A stretch of 46,590 nt of DNA from positions 1 through 46,590 of the IMG/VR virus record IMGVR_UViG_3300033048_000051; one strand, written 5' to 3'. This stretch comes from a virus. Position numbers and translations under genes: made by a program. Shown one piece after another: positions 8,468 through 17,190 of this stretch. The number at the start of each line of letters is the position of its first letter. Position 1 is the first letter of the stretch. The notes under the pieces are model-generated. The model was given only the letters and a program-made list of their open reading frames with translations, did not search any database and had not been told where the DNA came from.

Positions 8468-9882
8468 AAATCCCTTTACTTGGTGGTACAGGCGAGGAGG
8501 ACTTCTTATCGTCTTCCGCTCAGAAGTGTATTAACTGGTATCCTCATAAAACAAGGGGTCGAGGAGGGCTTAATCTTAACCCTACCCCTGGTCTAACCCT
8601 TTTTGCTGGCCTTGTAGGGAATGTAATACGAGGGGCTATCAAGTTCAATGATATGTATTACGTGATTTCAGGTAACACACTTTATAAAGTTAATGAAGCA
8701 GGGCAAGAAACAAGTATCGGGACTATAGATACATCTTTTGGTCATGTTAGGATGGCACAGAATGGGGCTACTAACGGCAAAGAGATACTAATAGTCGATG
8801 GTACAAGAGGATACATAAATAGCATAAGCACTGGCACAGACGTTCTCACAGCTATAGCTGATGCCTCTTTCCCTGATACTGCCACGCACTGTCAGTACAT
8901 AGACGGTTTTTTCGTAGTTAATGATCCCTCCGTAACAGGTAAGTGGTTCAGCTCAGAGTCATATAATGGTACAACATGGGACGCACTAGACTTCGCTACA
9001 GCAGAGAGACAACCAGATAAATTACAAGGGCTGGTAGTAACTAACAGGGAGATATGGTTAGTCGGTGAGGATACATCAGAAGTGTGGGCAAACGACGGTT
9101 CAGGTGGGTTCGCGTTCAGTCCTTTAGAGTCAGGATATAGCCAGTGGGGGACTAACGCCCCTCAGTCACTGGCAGAGACATCAGGTGTTGCTTTCTGGCT
9201 AGGGCGTAACAGCGAAGGTGGCGGTTTCGTTATTATGACTAAAGGGTTACAACCTAGTATTGTTTCTCCTCCTGGTATAGTCTCGCAGATAACAGATTTA
9301 GATGTAACGGATGATGCTTACGGCTGGACGTACCAGTACAAATCACATATATTTTATGTACTTACGTTCCCTACTGAAGAACTTACATTAGTTTATGATG
9401 TTACAACACAAGAATGGCATGAGTGGGCTAGTAAAGAGACAGGTTATTTCAGGGGGTCAAACCACGTTTTCTTGTACGGTAAGCACCTTGTAGGAGATTC
9501 TTTGTCCGGAAAGGTTTATGAGCTAGACTGGGGTGTAGGTACAGAGGATGGCGACCTTATAACGCGTACAAGACGATCACCGTGGATACATCTTGAAGAT
9601 AAAGCGACTATACACAGAACAGTATGGCTTGTATTGAATTCAGGGGCGAGTGAAACCTCTGAAGAACCTACAGTTATACTCCGATTCAGGGATAATGATG
9701 GTGACTGGAGTTCGTGGAAGGAACGATCTTGTGGTCTTACTGGGGAGAAAGATAAAAGACTGGTATGGCGACAACTAGGGAAATCAGAGTCAAGGATGTA
9801 CGAGGTTCAGACCAGTGCTGTAACCCCTTTAGTATTAATAACTGCTTACCTTAATGCGAGTGAAAGGGACAGACTACGATGA
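8464..9882 (+). CDS. P22 gp10-like tail accessory / DNA stabilisation protein
   Basis: 472 residues, which is also the length I recall for P22 gp10. Beta-propeller-like repeats with start motif QKCINWYPH...LNPTPGLTLFAG (a packaged-DNA stabilisation signature), FVVNDPSV, TSEVWANDGSGGFAF and GTNAPQSLAE. In P22 this protein forms a hexameric hub below gp4 that carries tailspikes and needle. ATG overlaps the preceding gene by four bases (ATGA). Together with 6495-7205 it defines the tail. Confidence 0.8.
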   Translation: MKIPLLGGTGEEDFLSSSAQKCINWYPHKTRGRGGLNLNPTPGLTLFAGLVGNVIRGAIKFNDMYYVISGNTLYKVNEAGQETSIGTIDTSFGHVRMAQNGATNGKEILIVDGTRGYINSISTGTDVLTAIADASFPDTATHCQYIDGFFVVNDPSVTGKWFSSESYNGTTWDALDFATAERQPDKLQGLVVTNREIWLVGEDTSEVWANDGSGGFAFSPLESGYSQWGTNAPQSLAETSGVAFWLGRNSEGGGFVIMTKGLQPSIVSPPGIVSQITDLDVTDDAYGWTYQYKSHIFYVLTFPTEELTLVYDVTTQEWHEWASKETGYFRGSNHVFLYGKHLVGDSLSGKVYELDWGVGTEDGDLITRTRRSPWIHLEDKATIHRTVWLVLNSGASETSEEPTVILRFRDNDGDWSSWKERSCGLTGEKDKRLVWRQLGKSESRMYEVQTSAVTPLVLITAYLNASERDRLR

Positions 9883-10304
9883 GATTAGAGAGCTGGCTAG
9901 GAGGAACTAATTTTGTATCTGACACCTTCCTTCGGTGGATACAGCAGTTAGTTAAGAGATTTAACATGTTAGCCACGATAGAGGACTGGCATGAAGTGGG
10001 TGCAACGAATGAACCGGCTTTTGAGAGCTCATGGGTTAATTATGACGCGGGTTACGACACAGCAGCTTTTTCTATAACAGGTACAGGTGTAGTGTACATT
10101 AAAGGGTTAGTGAAAAGCGGGGCAGCGTTCGCAACAGTGTTTACACTCCCTGTGGGGTACAGACCAGCTTTAGACCTCATATTCTCGGTTATACAGGGTG
10201 ACAACACAGCCATAAGGCTTACTATAACATCAGGGGGGGTATTAATTTTTACCTCTACGGATAATGCTTTTGTGAGTCTTAGTTGCTCATTCAGGGTGGC
10301 CTGA
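9879..10304 (+). CDS. Small fibre-tip-like virion protein
   Basis: 141 residues. After a short helical N-terminus, residues about 60-141 form a beta domain with GVVYIKGLVKSG, TLPVGYRPA and ending in SCSFRVA; this pattern occurs in C-terminal receptor-binding or tip domains of phage fibres. ATGA overlap with the gp10-like gene. Likely an accessory tail protein, possibly the distal tip or needle-associated protein. Function not certain. Confidence 0.55.
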   Translation: MRLESWLGGTNFVSDTFLRWIQQLVKRFNMLATIEDWHEVGATNEPAFESSWVNYDAGYDTAAFSITGTGVVYIKGLVKSGAAFATVFTLPVGYRPALDLIFSVIQGDNTAIRLTITSGGVLIFTSTDNAFVSLSCSFRVA

Positions 10305-10594
10305 TGAGAGTGAAATCTTTAGAGGATTACTTCTTTAAGTCTGGTGATACAAAGCTTTATACAGAGAACATAGAACATGATAATGAGAAAGGTTTTTGTT
10401 CATGGGAGATAAAGGATAAATCTTTAGTCCTGTTACAAGTCTACGGAGATGGAATGTACTGGAACGACTGGGCTACAAAAAAAGCTGAAGAAGAACATCT
10501 CCAAGAAATAATATTCGGGACTTTAATTGATCCCTGCATCTTTAAAAAATACGGCTTCACGGTAACGGGCCACATAATGGCGAGGAAAATCTAA
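10304..10594 (+). CDS. Small protein with a GNAT-like C-terminal half
   Basis: 96 residues starting at the ATG that overlaps the previous stop (TGATG), preceded by AGGGTGG. The segment QVYGDGMYWNDWATKKAEE... followed by IIFGTLIDPCIFKKYGFTVTG and a terminal strand resembles the last half of GNAT-fold acetyltransferases as found in several phages near tail genes. It is too short for a full enzyme, so a structural role is equally possible. Confidence 0.55.
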   Translation: MRVKSLEDYFFKSGDTKLYTENIEHDNEKGFCSWEIKDKSLVLLQVYGDGMYWNDWATKKAEEEHLQEIIFGTLIDPCIFKKYGFTVTGHIMARKI

Positions 10595-11214
10595 TGGGCA
10601 GTATAATTAAAAAGGTTAGCGGGTTTGCAGGGGACATAATAGGCGATGTAACAGGGTCTAATCAAGCTGCTGACGCGAGTGTCGCAGGTACAACAGCCGG
10701 TATAGCTTCAAAAGAAAAGATGTTCGAGAGAGGTATAGAGTTACAGGAGCCGTGGAGGAAAACTGGTGTAAAAAACCTGGGCACACTAGCGAAAGAGGCA
10801 TCCCGTGAACAAAGCTACGACTACGGGAAAGGTTTTAAGACAGACCCTGGCTATGAATTCCAGAAGAAAGAGTCTTTAGACGCTATCAAGAACGCTGCCT
10901 CTAACACTGGTATGCAACTAAGTGGGGACACACTTAAATCAATAGGTGAGTACACAACAGGAATGGCTGATAAGTCTTACTCAGATTTCTATAACAGATC
11001 CTACCAAAAAAGACAAGGGTACCTTAACAGGATAAGCTCTCTAGCTAATGTTGGACAGGTGACGAGTGCATCTCAGGCTGGACAGGCTAATCAGTTAGGT
11101 ACTGCACAAATGAACGCCCAGATGAAACAAGGTGATACGAGAGCTGCTCAGTCTTTGGCGCCTTTTAATACGCTTATGGATGTAGGCTCTTTAGCTGCAG
11201 ACTTTATGAGTTAG
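10594..11214 (+). CDS. P22 gp7-like DNA ejection protein
   Basis: 206 residues. A glycine-rich hydrophobic N-terminus precedes a helical segment with DPGYEFQKKESLDAIKNAAS, then GMQLSGDTLKSIGEYT and SDFYNRSYQKRQGYLNRI, a signature of 'DNA transfer protein' (P22 gp7-type). The Gln/Ala-rich tail continues as helix. Such proteins are packaged in the head and ejected to form the channel for DNA. Its position after the tail accessory genes and before two larger helical proteins matches the ejection cassette order. Confidence 0.7.
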   Translation: MGSIIKKVSGFAGDIIGDVTGSNQAADASVAGTTAGIASKEKMFERGIELQEPWRKTGVKNLGTLAKEASREQSYDYGKGFKTDPGYEFQKKESLDAIKNAASNTGMQLSGDTLKSIGEYTTGMADKSYSDFYNRSYQKRQGYLNRISSLANVGQVTSASQAGQANQLGTAQMNAQMKQGDTRAAQSLAPFNTLMDVGSLAADFMS

Positions 11215-11223
11215 GAGATAGAT

Positions 11224-12369
11224 ATGAGTTTACTAGATTTAATAGCTGATCCTACTCAGGGAAAACTGGGCGTAATAGGGTCTAAAATACGTCGTAACAG
11301 GCTAGACCGACAAGACAGAAAAGACAAAAAATCTGCATCTACAGCTAAGGCTAAAAAGGAAAAAGAGGCTTTAATGTACCGTGACGCACAGGATAAACTG
11401 AAAGCTGAGCAAGAAGCCTATGAAAGAGGTATTAACAAAAGGAAAGTTAACAGGGAAATAAAAGCGCAGGTACTAAAAGACAGAAAAACAACTCTTGAAA
11501 TAGACGAACTTCGTAACCCCACGCCAAAGATTCGTTCAGAAGGGGGCATATACGACAAGGAAACAAAAGAGCTTATATCTAGCGGGACAAGACTTGATAA
11601 TAAAAAAGTACAGTCTGATAATCCTGAAGTAGAGTACGATCCCAAAAAACATTTCTACACGTCTAAGATTACAGGATCAAGGGAGGATGTTATAGGGTTA
11701 CAGAAAGGTGTTGTTGCTGATCTTCAAGGCGCAAGTATAGCAGACGCGGAAGCAGTATCGGCACTGGACGACCTCGATATGTTAATAGGAGAGATGAGAG
11801 AAGAAGGCGTTAACGAGTTCACTGTACAGTCTGATGTAAATAACTGGTTCTACACAACAGCCCGTCGATTTGACATCCCTATGTCTGACTCTGCAACAGA
11901 CAGGAACCAGCACCGCACTAAAATAAAAGGGCAGGTAGATATTTTATTTAATGCTTACAGGAACAGAGTTACTGGAAAGCAAGCGTCTGCTTTTGAGCTT
12001 AAGTTAATAAAGAAACAGATAAACAACATGGATGACTCACTAGAAGGAACAGAAGCTAAACTAGTGATGTTAAGAAACTTTTTTGAGCAATCAAATGTCA
12101 GGAACACATTAGCACTCTCTCGTGGTCTTAAGTTCTCAAGAACATCAGGTGATGGTTCTCCTATATATATAGATAGTGACACAGGAATGGAGATACCATT
12201 AACTAAAATAGCGTCCTTAGCCAGTGTACCTACTCAGAACCAAAGGTTTAACCAGCTTATGAACGAACAGATAACAGGAGAAGCTGACCAGTCAATGATT
12301 AAAGAAGCGGCAGAAAATGCTAAATCGATGATGATAGAAGAAGGTTACTTCATAGGTGCACAAAAATGA
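11224..12369 (+). CDS. Putative internal virion (ejection) protein, coiled-coil
   Basis: 381 residues. Residues about 20-90 are a highly charged Lys/Glu coiled coil; the remainder is alpha-helical with a MLIGEMREEGVNEF and NMDDSLEGTEAKLVMLRNFFEQS-like region recalling T7-like and P22 internal proteins. Good AGGAGATAGAT ribosome-binding site at 11214-11223; the stop overlaps the next gene by four bases. Second of three ejection genes; assignment is by context and composition. Confidence 0.6.
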   Translation: MSLLDLIADPTQGKLGVIGSKIRRNRLDRQDRKDKKSASTAKAKKEKEALMYRDAQDKLKAEQEAYERGINKRKVNREIKAQVLKDRKTTLEIDELRNPTPKIRSEGGIYDKETKELISSGTRLDNKKVQSDNPEVEYDPKKHFYTSKITGSREDVIGLQKGVVADLQGASIADAEAVSALDDLDMLIGEMREEGVNEFTVQSDVNNWFYTTARRFDIPMSDSATDRNQHRTKIKGQVDILFNAYRNRVTGKQASAFELKLIKKQINNMDDSLEGTEAKLVMLRNFFEQSNVRNTLALSRGLKFSRTSGDGSPIYIDSDTGMEIPLTKIASLASVPTQNQRFNQLMNEQITGEADQSMIKEAAENAKSMMIEEGYFIGAQK

Positions 12370-15134
12370 AAAACTGGAACATACAGGACTATGATAACAG
12401 CTCAGGCTCCGGTCAACAGTCAGCTCCTGGCAAACAGTGGGATATCAATGATTACACTTCCACCGAAGCCCCTATTAAGAAAGTGAGAGAACCAGAACCT
12501 GTTAAAGAAACTGTTTATGATAAAATGGCTTCAGTTGGTGAGGAAGCAGCAGAAGCGGTTGGTTCAGCTCTGGCTGGCCCTTATGAGATGATAGGGCGTA
12601 TGTTCCAAGGTTCTGCCTATGTTGGTGAGACTATCGGTGGTGCCATAAACTCTGTTGTTGACGGGGATTATATGGACAGCCCTTTATCACTGGAAGGCTC
12701 TAATTTAATAACTTCATTTTTTAGAAGTATGTTATCCCCGCAACCAGCCGACACAGCAGACCGTGAAGCTCCAGCTCAAGCAACATGGAGAGGGATGTCA
12801 GATATTATAGGCGAAGGAGTTGATACAGGTACAGAATTCCTTGAGACTGTAGGGGGTACAACAAAGCCTGATATAGAAGACAGGTACATAAAAACCCTCT
12901 CAGGGTATGTTGGACTAGGCGCTGCAGTAACACAGAACATAGCTATGTACGGGCAAAGAATACTCGCTAAAGGTGTAATAAACCCTGGTATTTTCCAGAA
13001 AATAGCTATAGGCGTTGCAAAGAACCCTGTAGCTGCTCAAAAAGTAGAAGCGGGTATTAATACATTAGCAGCCTTATCAGGACAAACAGTAGAAGAAGTT
13101 GCACCTGATAGCCCGTGGTTACGCATGGGTGTTGAGGTTGGATCAGCCGTATCAGCAGGTGGTTTATATAAAATAGGACAGAAAAGCGTTGATTTCCTTG
13201 TATCAAAAGGTGTTAAAGAAGAAATAGCTAATAATAGTGTAGCTGAATACTTAATAAACATAGTAAAAGAAGACGCTGGTTTGCTAAAAACGTTGAAGAA
13301 AAACACTGATCTAGCTATAGCTGAAGGTGTGTCTGTAACATCAAAAAACAACCCTAAAGGTTTAACTGTAGCAGACAGATCAGGTAACACTGAATTAAAG
13401 GCCGCGCAACAACAACTGGACACGGCCTTTGATGCCCCTTCAGGTGGTATAACAAGGGAGCAGCAAAAACAACAGTTAGCCCAACAAGAAATAAAACAGA
13501 AACTTAACATAGAAAACCCTGACCTTACAGGTCTGCAAGCAAAGGTCGGGCTAGAGCTACAGAAGAATATAAAACAAGCTGAGGATCATATTAACGTTCT
13601 CCTTCAGAATGCTACAGCAGAAGCTGAGAGAATGGCGCGTGTAGCCCCTTATGAAGCCGGTACTAAAGGTCTTGAGCTTATTAAACAAGCAGAAGATTTA
13701 AGCTGGAAAAACGTAGGTGATGTTTACAAAAACATTAAAAGTAAAGCGAGAGTGAAAGGGTTAATTGTTAGCAAAACCCTTAAACAGATAGACAGGGACA
13801 CTAACTTACCCGCTTCAAGGATAAAAAACCTGGAGGTTAGCGCTGAACTAAAAGAGAATATTCTCAGTTTTTATAACATACAAAAAGATACTTATTTCAA
13901 TCTGGAATCCCTTAAGAACATCCTCCCAAGCCTTAAAGAGGAAATGAGGATAGCGTCATCACAAGGTCGGTCGCAAACAAAACGCACATTAGCTAGAATA
14001 ACAGACGCAGTTATGGAAGAGATGGATTCTTTCCCTGTAGGTGCCCAGTATAAAGAGGTTCTTGAAGCCGCTAATAAAACAGCTCGTACACACTTCGACA
14101 GATTTAACAGCGCTAACATAGAACTTTTAACGCGTGTAGATTTGCAAGGGGCACAGAGAGTGTCGCCAGAAGATTTCATAAAAAGGGTTATAAAAACCTA
14201 TAATGGCACTGATAGTGTTACTGCAGTTAAAGCTTTTAAACATGCTATAGGCAACGATGTGGTATCAAAGGACTGGTTAAAAAATGCTTACTTGTTAACC
14301 CTTAAGCAGACAAGGCAAGCTGGTGAACCCGTTAACCCTAAAACTGTAAAAGATTTCTTACACTCACATAAAGAATCTCTCCGTGAGGCAGGTATATACG
14401 ACGAGCTTTCTAAAATGCCAGCTAGTGAAATAGCAACTGAACTAGCTTTCGCAAGATCTAACCTTAAGCAGAGCATGGTAGAGTGGACTAAAGGCCGGTT
14501 AGCGGAGTTTGCAGGGACAGCTGACATAGAGTCGCTGGTTCAATCAAAGATAAATAACGGGTCTTTGCCTTACTACCTAAAAAAACTTAAGTCAACAGGT
14601 AACGCAGATGTAGCTGAGGGTGTAGGGCATGTTGCATGGCAAACACTAGCTAAAAAAGCGTACACAGGAGCGCCTTTAGAAAATGGTACGTCTATGATAA
14701 CTGGTGATGTTCTAAGGAAAATACTCGAAACATCCCCTAAAAACATAATAGGTGCAGTAGGCAAAGACGGGTACAGGAGGCTTAAAGGTCTTGTTAAACT
14801 GATGGATATGACGCAAAAGACTAACGTTAAGGTAAAACACGAAATACTTTCTATGGCTGATAGTAACATAAAAGAGAAGTTAATAACTGGTTTCAGGGCA
14901 GCGGCACACGGGTTCGTAAGGCCCGATCTTATTGTAGCACAGGCAGGGATGAGGACGTTCAAAGCTATGCGTACAGTAGAGTCACAAAATCTTTTAAGGG
15001 AAGCTTTGCTTAATGAAGAACTTTTCAAAAAACTTGTACTAGCCGGTGAAAGCAGAAGAACTCGTAACACGTTAAGGGGTTTGTTCTCTGCAGCAGTTCC
15101 AATAACTGTTAATGGCGTGTGGGGTGAAGAGTGA
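12366..15134 (+). CDS. Large internal virion (ejection) protein
   Basis: 922 residues, the largest protein here. A Gly/Ser/Gln-rich disordered N-terminus has a repeated WNIQDYD / WDINDYT motif (residues 3-9 and 28-34), possibly a packaging or anchoring peptide. A hydrophobic Ala/Gly-rich stretch spans about 55-250 (DNA-channel or membrane insertion candidate), and long Lys/Glu helices follow to the end. No peptidase or transglycosylase motif was recognised. Analogous by position to P22 gp16 or T7 gp16. Overlaps the upstream gene by ATGA. Confidence 0.6.
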   Translation: MKNWNIQDYDNSSGSGQQSAPGKQWDINDYTSTEAPIKKVREPEPVKETVYDKMASVGEEAAEAVGSALAGPYEMIGRMFQGSAYVGETIGGAINSVVDGDYMDSPLSLEGSNLITSFFRSMLSPQPADTADREAPAQATWRGMSDIIGEGVDTGTEFLETVGGTTKPDIEDRYIKTLSGYVGLGAAVTQNIAMYGQRILAKGVINPGIFQKIAIGVAKNPVAAQKVEAGINTLAALSGQTVEEVAPDSPWLRMGVEVGSAVSAGGLYKIGQKSVDFLVSKGVKEEIANNSVAEYLINIVKEDAGLLKTLKKNTDLAIAEGVSVTSKNNPKGLTVADRSGNTELKAAQQQLDTAFDAPSGGITREQQKQQLAQQEIKQKLNIENPDLTGLQAKVGLELQKNIKQAEDHINVLLQNATAEAERMARVAPYEAGTKGLELIKQAEDLSWKNVGDVYKNIKSKARVKGLIVSKTLKQIDRDTNLPASRIKNLEVSAELKENILSFYNIQKDTYFNLESLKNILPSLKEEMRIASSQGRSQTKRTLARITDAVMEEMDSFPVGAQYKEVLEAANKTARTHFDRFNSANIELLTRVDLQGAQRVSPEDFIKRVIKTYNGTDSVTAVKAFKHAIGNDVVSKDWLKNAYLLTLKQTRQAGEPVNPKTVKDFLHSHKESLREAGIYDELSKMPASEIATELAFARSNLKQSMVEWTKGRLAEFAGTADIESLVQSKINNGSLPYYLKKLKSTGNADVAEGVGHVAWQTLAKKAYTGAPLENGTSMITGDVLRKILETSPKNIIGAVGKDGYRRLKGLVKLMDMTQKTNVKVKHEILSMADSNIKEKLITGFRAAAHGFVRPDLIVAQAGMRTFKAMRTVESQNLLREALLNEELFKKLVLAGESRRTRNTLRGLFSAAVPITVNGVWGEE

Positions 15135-15373
15135 AATTCCCGTATATAGGTGCAGGTGCTACACTGGCTATAGCTATCACTGTGGGTACACTGGCAGGGG
15201 TGACCAGGTTAAGCACAGTCGAGGCGAGAGTACAGGTACTTGAAGTGTCTGAAAAGATAGATAAGTTAGAACTACGACAAGATATATCAGCATCAGAGAA
15301 TAGAATCAGGGATGACATACACCAGTTAAGAACGGATGTTAGATCAATTAATGAACTACTTATGAGGAAATAG
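15131..15373 (+). CDS. Membrane-anchored coiled-coil protein, spanin- or holin-like
   Basis: 80 residues starting at a GTG that overlaps the stop of the ejection protein (GTGA). Residues about 6-27 are an N-terminal transmembrane helix, and residues 30-80 are a charged amphipathic coiled coil (VEARVQVLEVSEKIDKLELR). This is the architecture of an inner-membrane spanin or a small accessory lysis protein. It lies directly upstream of the endopeptidase, supporting a lysis role. Confidence 0.55.
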   Translation: MKFPYIGAGATLAIAITVGTLAGVTRLSTVEARVQVLEVSEKIDKLELRQDISASENRIRDDIHQLRTDVRSINELLMRK

Positions 15374-15500
15374 GTTCTAACTTAGAGCGTAGTCATATCC
15401 GTTGCTATTTAGTAAAAAAGAGATGTGTACGCCTCTTAATACGAAAAAGAAACTTACATGTTTCTAAAAGGTATCTACTTAAAACACAAAAGAGGAACTA

Positions 15501-15842
15501 ATGAAACTAGGCAAAAAACAAGAACTGTTCATGCGGTTACTACCCTGTTTGATACATAAAGCTCACGAGCTAGGGTTTCAGATAAGGGGCGGTGATCTTT
15601 TCAGGGACCCGAGAGTGCATGGAGACATAACTGAAAGGCTCGGGTACGGTGCAATGGGGTCTGCCCATAAGCTTAAACTGGCGATAGACCTTAACTTATT
15701 CAAGGATGGTAAGTACCAGAATAAAACGGAACATCATAAAGAACTAGGTGAGTGGTGGGAGAACCACCATAAACTATGCAGGTGGGGTGGCAGGTTCAAC
15801 GATGGGGGGCATTACTCTTTAATCCACAACGGTAGAAAATAA
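15501..15842 (+). CDS. M15-family peptidoglycan endopeptidase (endolysin)
   Basis: 113 residues. The zinc-site pattern of the M15 (VanY / L-alanyl-D-glutamate peptidase) family is complete: SAHKLKLAIDLN (His56, Asp63) and GGHYSL (His104), with the R-D substrate region near residue 36. It resembles T5-type endolysins, which cut the peptide stem in Gram-negative peptidoglycan. No signal peptide, so release needs a holin or spanin partner. A 127-base leader with short inverted repeats and an AAGAGGAACTA ribosome-binding site precede it. Confidence 0.85.
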   Translation: MKLGKKQELFMRLLPCLIHKAHELGFQIRGGDLFRDPRVHGDITERLGYGAMGSAHKLKLAIDLNLFKDGKYQNKTEHHKELGEWWENHHKLCRWGGRFNDGGHYSLIHNGRK

Positions 15843-15855
15843 TGAGGACAATAAA

Positions 15856-16017
15856 ATGAATTGGTTTATGAGGATGGCATTACCTTACTTTATGCCTATG
15901 TTGATTAACGCTCTGGCTGACATGGTGCGACGGTCAGATAACACGATAGATGACGTAGCATTAGCTATGTTCATCGAGAACCAGGACGCTATACTAGAGG
16001 CTATGAAAAGAGGATAA
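15856..16017 (+). CDS. Small amphipathic protein of the lysis block
   Basis: 53 residues. Preceded by GAGGACAATAAA, 13 bases after the endopeptidase stop. The N-terminus (NWFMRMALPYFMPMLINALA) is hydrophobic and could insert in the membrane; the rest is acidic helix ending MKRG. By position and composition it could be a holin or antiholin, but this is weak. It is the last rightward gene before the leftward early block. Confidence 0.55.
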   Translation: MNWFMRMALPYFMPMLINALADMVRRSDNTIDDVALAMFIENQDAILEAMKRG

Positions 16018-16037
16018 CGTCCCTGCACAAGGATGTG

Positions 16038-16358
16038 TCACTCTTTAAATTTACTGCCTGTGCTCTGACCTTTCTTATCAGGGCATACACAGTTCCCGCA
16101 GTTACCTGTACCACAGCTCTTCTTGCTAGGCTCAGTATTCTTTTTGTCAAAACCAGGTAGATTCTCCTCAAGCAAGACAGGCTTGCCACAAGCTTCCAAG
16201 TACATCAGAAGAGACTGTTTTATGTCCTCTGTTGTGTAACCAGCCCACGCTACCTGTTCAGGGGTTTCGCTGTATAACTCTATCCTCCCTTTCACGTTGT
16301 AGTAAACCTCGTGTAACCCTATAAGACCATCTATATCTATTAATCTATAATTCCACAT
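16038..16358 (-). CDS. Hypothetical early protein with HEVYYN motif (paralogue of 16571-16795)
   Basis: 106 residues from the ATG at 16358, chosen because AGGTGG lies six bases upstream. Residues 3-30 (YRLIDIDGLIGLHEVYYN, LYSETPE) match the 74-residue product two genes upstream, so the two arose by duplication. The C-terminus has a Cys-rich tail (CGTGNCGNCVCPDKK) that could bind metal. Last gene of the leftward transcript. Function unknown. Confidence 0.65.
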   Translation of the reverse strand: MWNYRLIDIDGLIGLHEVYYNVKGRIELYSETPEQVAWAGYTTEDIKQSLLMYLEACGKPVLLEENLPGFDKKNTEPSKKSCGTGNCGNCVCPDKKGQSTGSKFKE

Positions 16359-16367
16359 TTGTACCAC

Positions 16368-16568
16368 CTATATTTTAACTTTCGTTGTTCTTCTGGTCTC
16401 GCAAATGAAACGCACCTTAGTGCCATCACTGGTAACACCATCTTTTATTATTCTGTTCAGAGTGAACGCCTCTTTCTTACAATCGAAATAACCCGAGTAA
16501 GATCTTAAATCATGTTCCACTGAGGCACCCATTACTGTTATTATTGCTACTAGCATAAAACTTAACAT
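16368..16568 (-). CDS. Small exported or membrane-anchored protein
   Basis: 66 residues. Residues 1-16 form a hydrophobic segment (MLSFMLVAIITVMGAS) that could be a signal peptide or anchor, followed by a soluble part with two Cys (positions 30 and 56) that could form a disulphide. Its ATG follows the stop of the upstream gene by two bases and shares its GAGGTG ribosome-binding site. Function unknown. Confidence 0.6.
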   Translation of the reverse strand: MLSFMLVAIITVMGASVEHDLRSYSGYFDCKKEAFTLNRIIKDGVTSDGTKVRFICETRRTTKVKI

Positions 16569-16570
16569 AA

Positions 16571-16795
16571 CTACACCTCACACAATTCAATCTTTTGATC
16601 GTCCAGCTCATCCGGCAGATCATCTTCTTGTATTACAGACCTCGAGAATGCTTCTTTTACCTTAAAGGGTTGAAGGTAAGGCTCAGGGTGCTCGTTGTAC
16701 AGGCAAGCATCTCCTCCATCGTTGTAGTAAACCTCATGGATAGTTACATACCCTTCGTTCCACTGTACTAGTCTGTAATTATTTGTCATATTCAT
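16571..16795 (-). CDS. Hypothetical early protein with HEVYYN motif
   Basis: 74 residues; NNYRLVQWNEGYVTIHEVYYN at the N-terminus parallels the protein at 16038-16358, and a QEDDLPDELDD segment parallels its LLEENLPGFD. GGGGGATTA lies just upstream of the ATG. No known domain. Small acidic protein, probably expressed early. Confidence 0.65.
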   Translation of the reverse strand: MNMTNNYRLVQWNEGYVTIHEVYYNDGGDACLYNEHPEPYLQPFKVKEAFSRSVIQEDDLPDELDDQKIELCEV

Positions 16796-16860
16796 TAATC
16801 CCCCTGTCTCATACTTAGTATCGCAATATGTGGATAAATTGCCCGCTTATTACTCTGTTA
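16795..16860 (-). repeat. Diverged copy of the primase-helicase 5' region
   Basis: About 66 bases here resemble 29198-29262: both contain CTT(A/G)GTATC(G/T)CAATA, GTGG and CCGCTT(A/C)TT(A/G)CTCTGTTA. In the second copy the segment includes the start codon and first codons of the primase-helicase; here the matching ATG (16811-16809) opens only a five-codon frame. Both copies end exactly at the left boundary of a complete cassette. Confidence 0.7.
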
Positions 16861-17082
16861 GGCACATAACCTTTTTCTAAAAATAGTCACATCAGGCGCA
16901 CTAATATATTCTTGCGCTTGTTTAATATCGCCTTTATCTAAAGCATTTTCAATTAATTCAAGTCGTAAAATTTCATGATCCATTGACCAGGCTCTGCATA
17001 TCTCAATTTTAGCCATTTTTCTAACTTCATGAAGGCTTTCTGGCGTATCGCTCTTAAAAACAAGTGTTGTAAATTTGCTCAT
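16858..17082 (-). CDS. Cassette A-encoded hypothetical protein
   Basis: 74 residues, MSKFTTLVFKSDTPESL..., with an Arg/Lys/Glu-rich helix and no recognised domain. The start has GGAGACTGAACT upstream. The TAA stop is formed from the TTA of the cassette core (GTTAGGC), a feature shared with five other genes in the region. Function unknown; its presence as a single-gene cassette suggests an accessory role. Confidence 0.6.
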   Translation of the reverse strand: MSKFTTLVFKSDTPESLHEVRKMAKIEICRAWSMDHEILRLELIENALDKGDIKQAQEYISAPDVTIFRKRLCA

Positions 17083-17184
17083 AGTTCAGTCTCCAAAAGT
17101 GCCTAACAAGGCTCATTAACGCGGACTGCCTATGCTCCGCTGGTTTTCTAAAGCCGCATACTGCAGCCGGTTATTCACAAATCG
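16858..17184. mobile_element. Integron-type gene cassette A (complete)
   Basis: 327 bp. Left boundary G|TTAGGCAC at 16857-16865. The right end carries an attC-like palindrome whose outer arm GTGCCTAAC (17099-17107) is the exact reverse complement of those first bases, and whose inner core is G|TTATGTG at 17184. In integrons the excised circle rejoins these two parts, so exact matching across the whole cassette is diagnostic. It carries one 74-residue ORF in the leftward direction, opposite to the usual attC polarity but in line with phage early transcription. Confidence 0.65.
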
Positions 17185-17190
17185 TTATGT
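17099..17190. other. attC-like recombination site A
   Basis: On the + strand the left half (CTAACAAGGCTCATTAACGC, then GGACTGC) pairs with the right half (GCAGCCGGTTATTCACAAAT, then CGTTAT): outer arms TAAC/GTTA, inner arms CGG(A)CTGC/GCAGCCG with an unpaired A and an unpaired G in the left half. The loop region carries TATGC...GCATA. Such extrahelical bases in L'' are the hallmark of attC hairpins. About 90 bases. Confidence 0.65.

Noticed and set aside
16018-16037. Terminator between the converging lysis and early transcripts
   Set aside because: Only a four-pair hairpin (CACA-AGGA-TGTG) without a T-run could be found.
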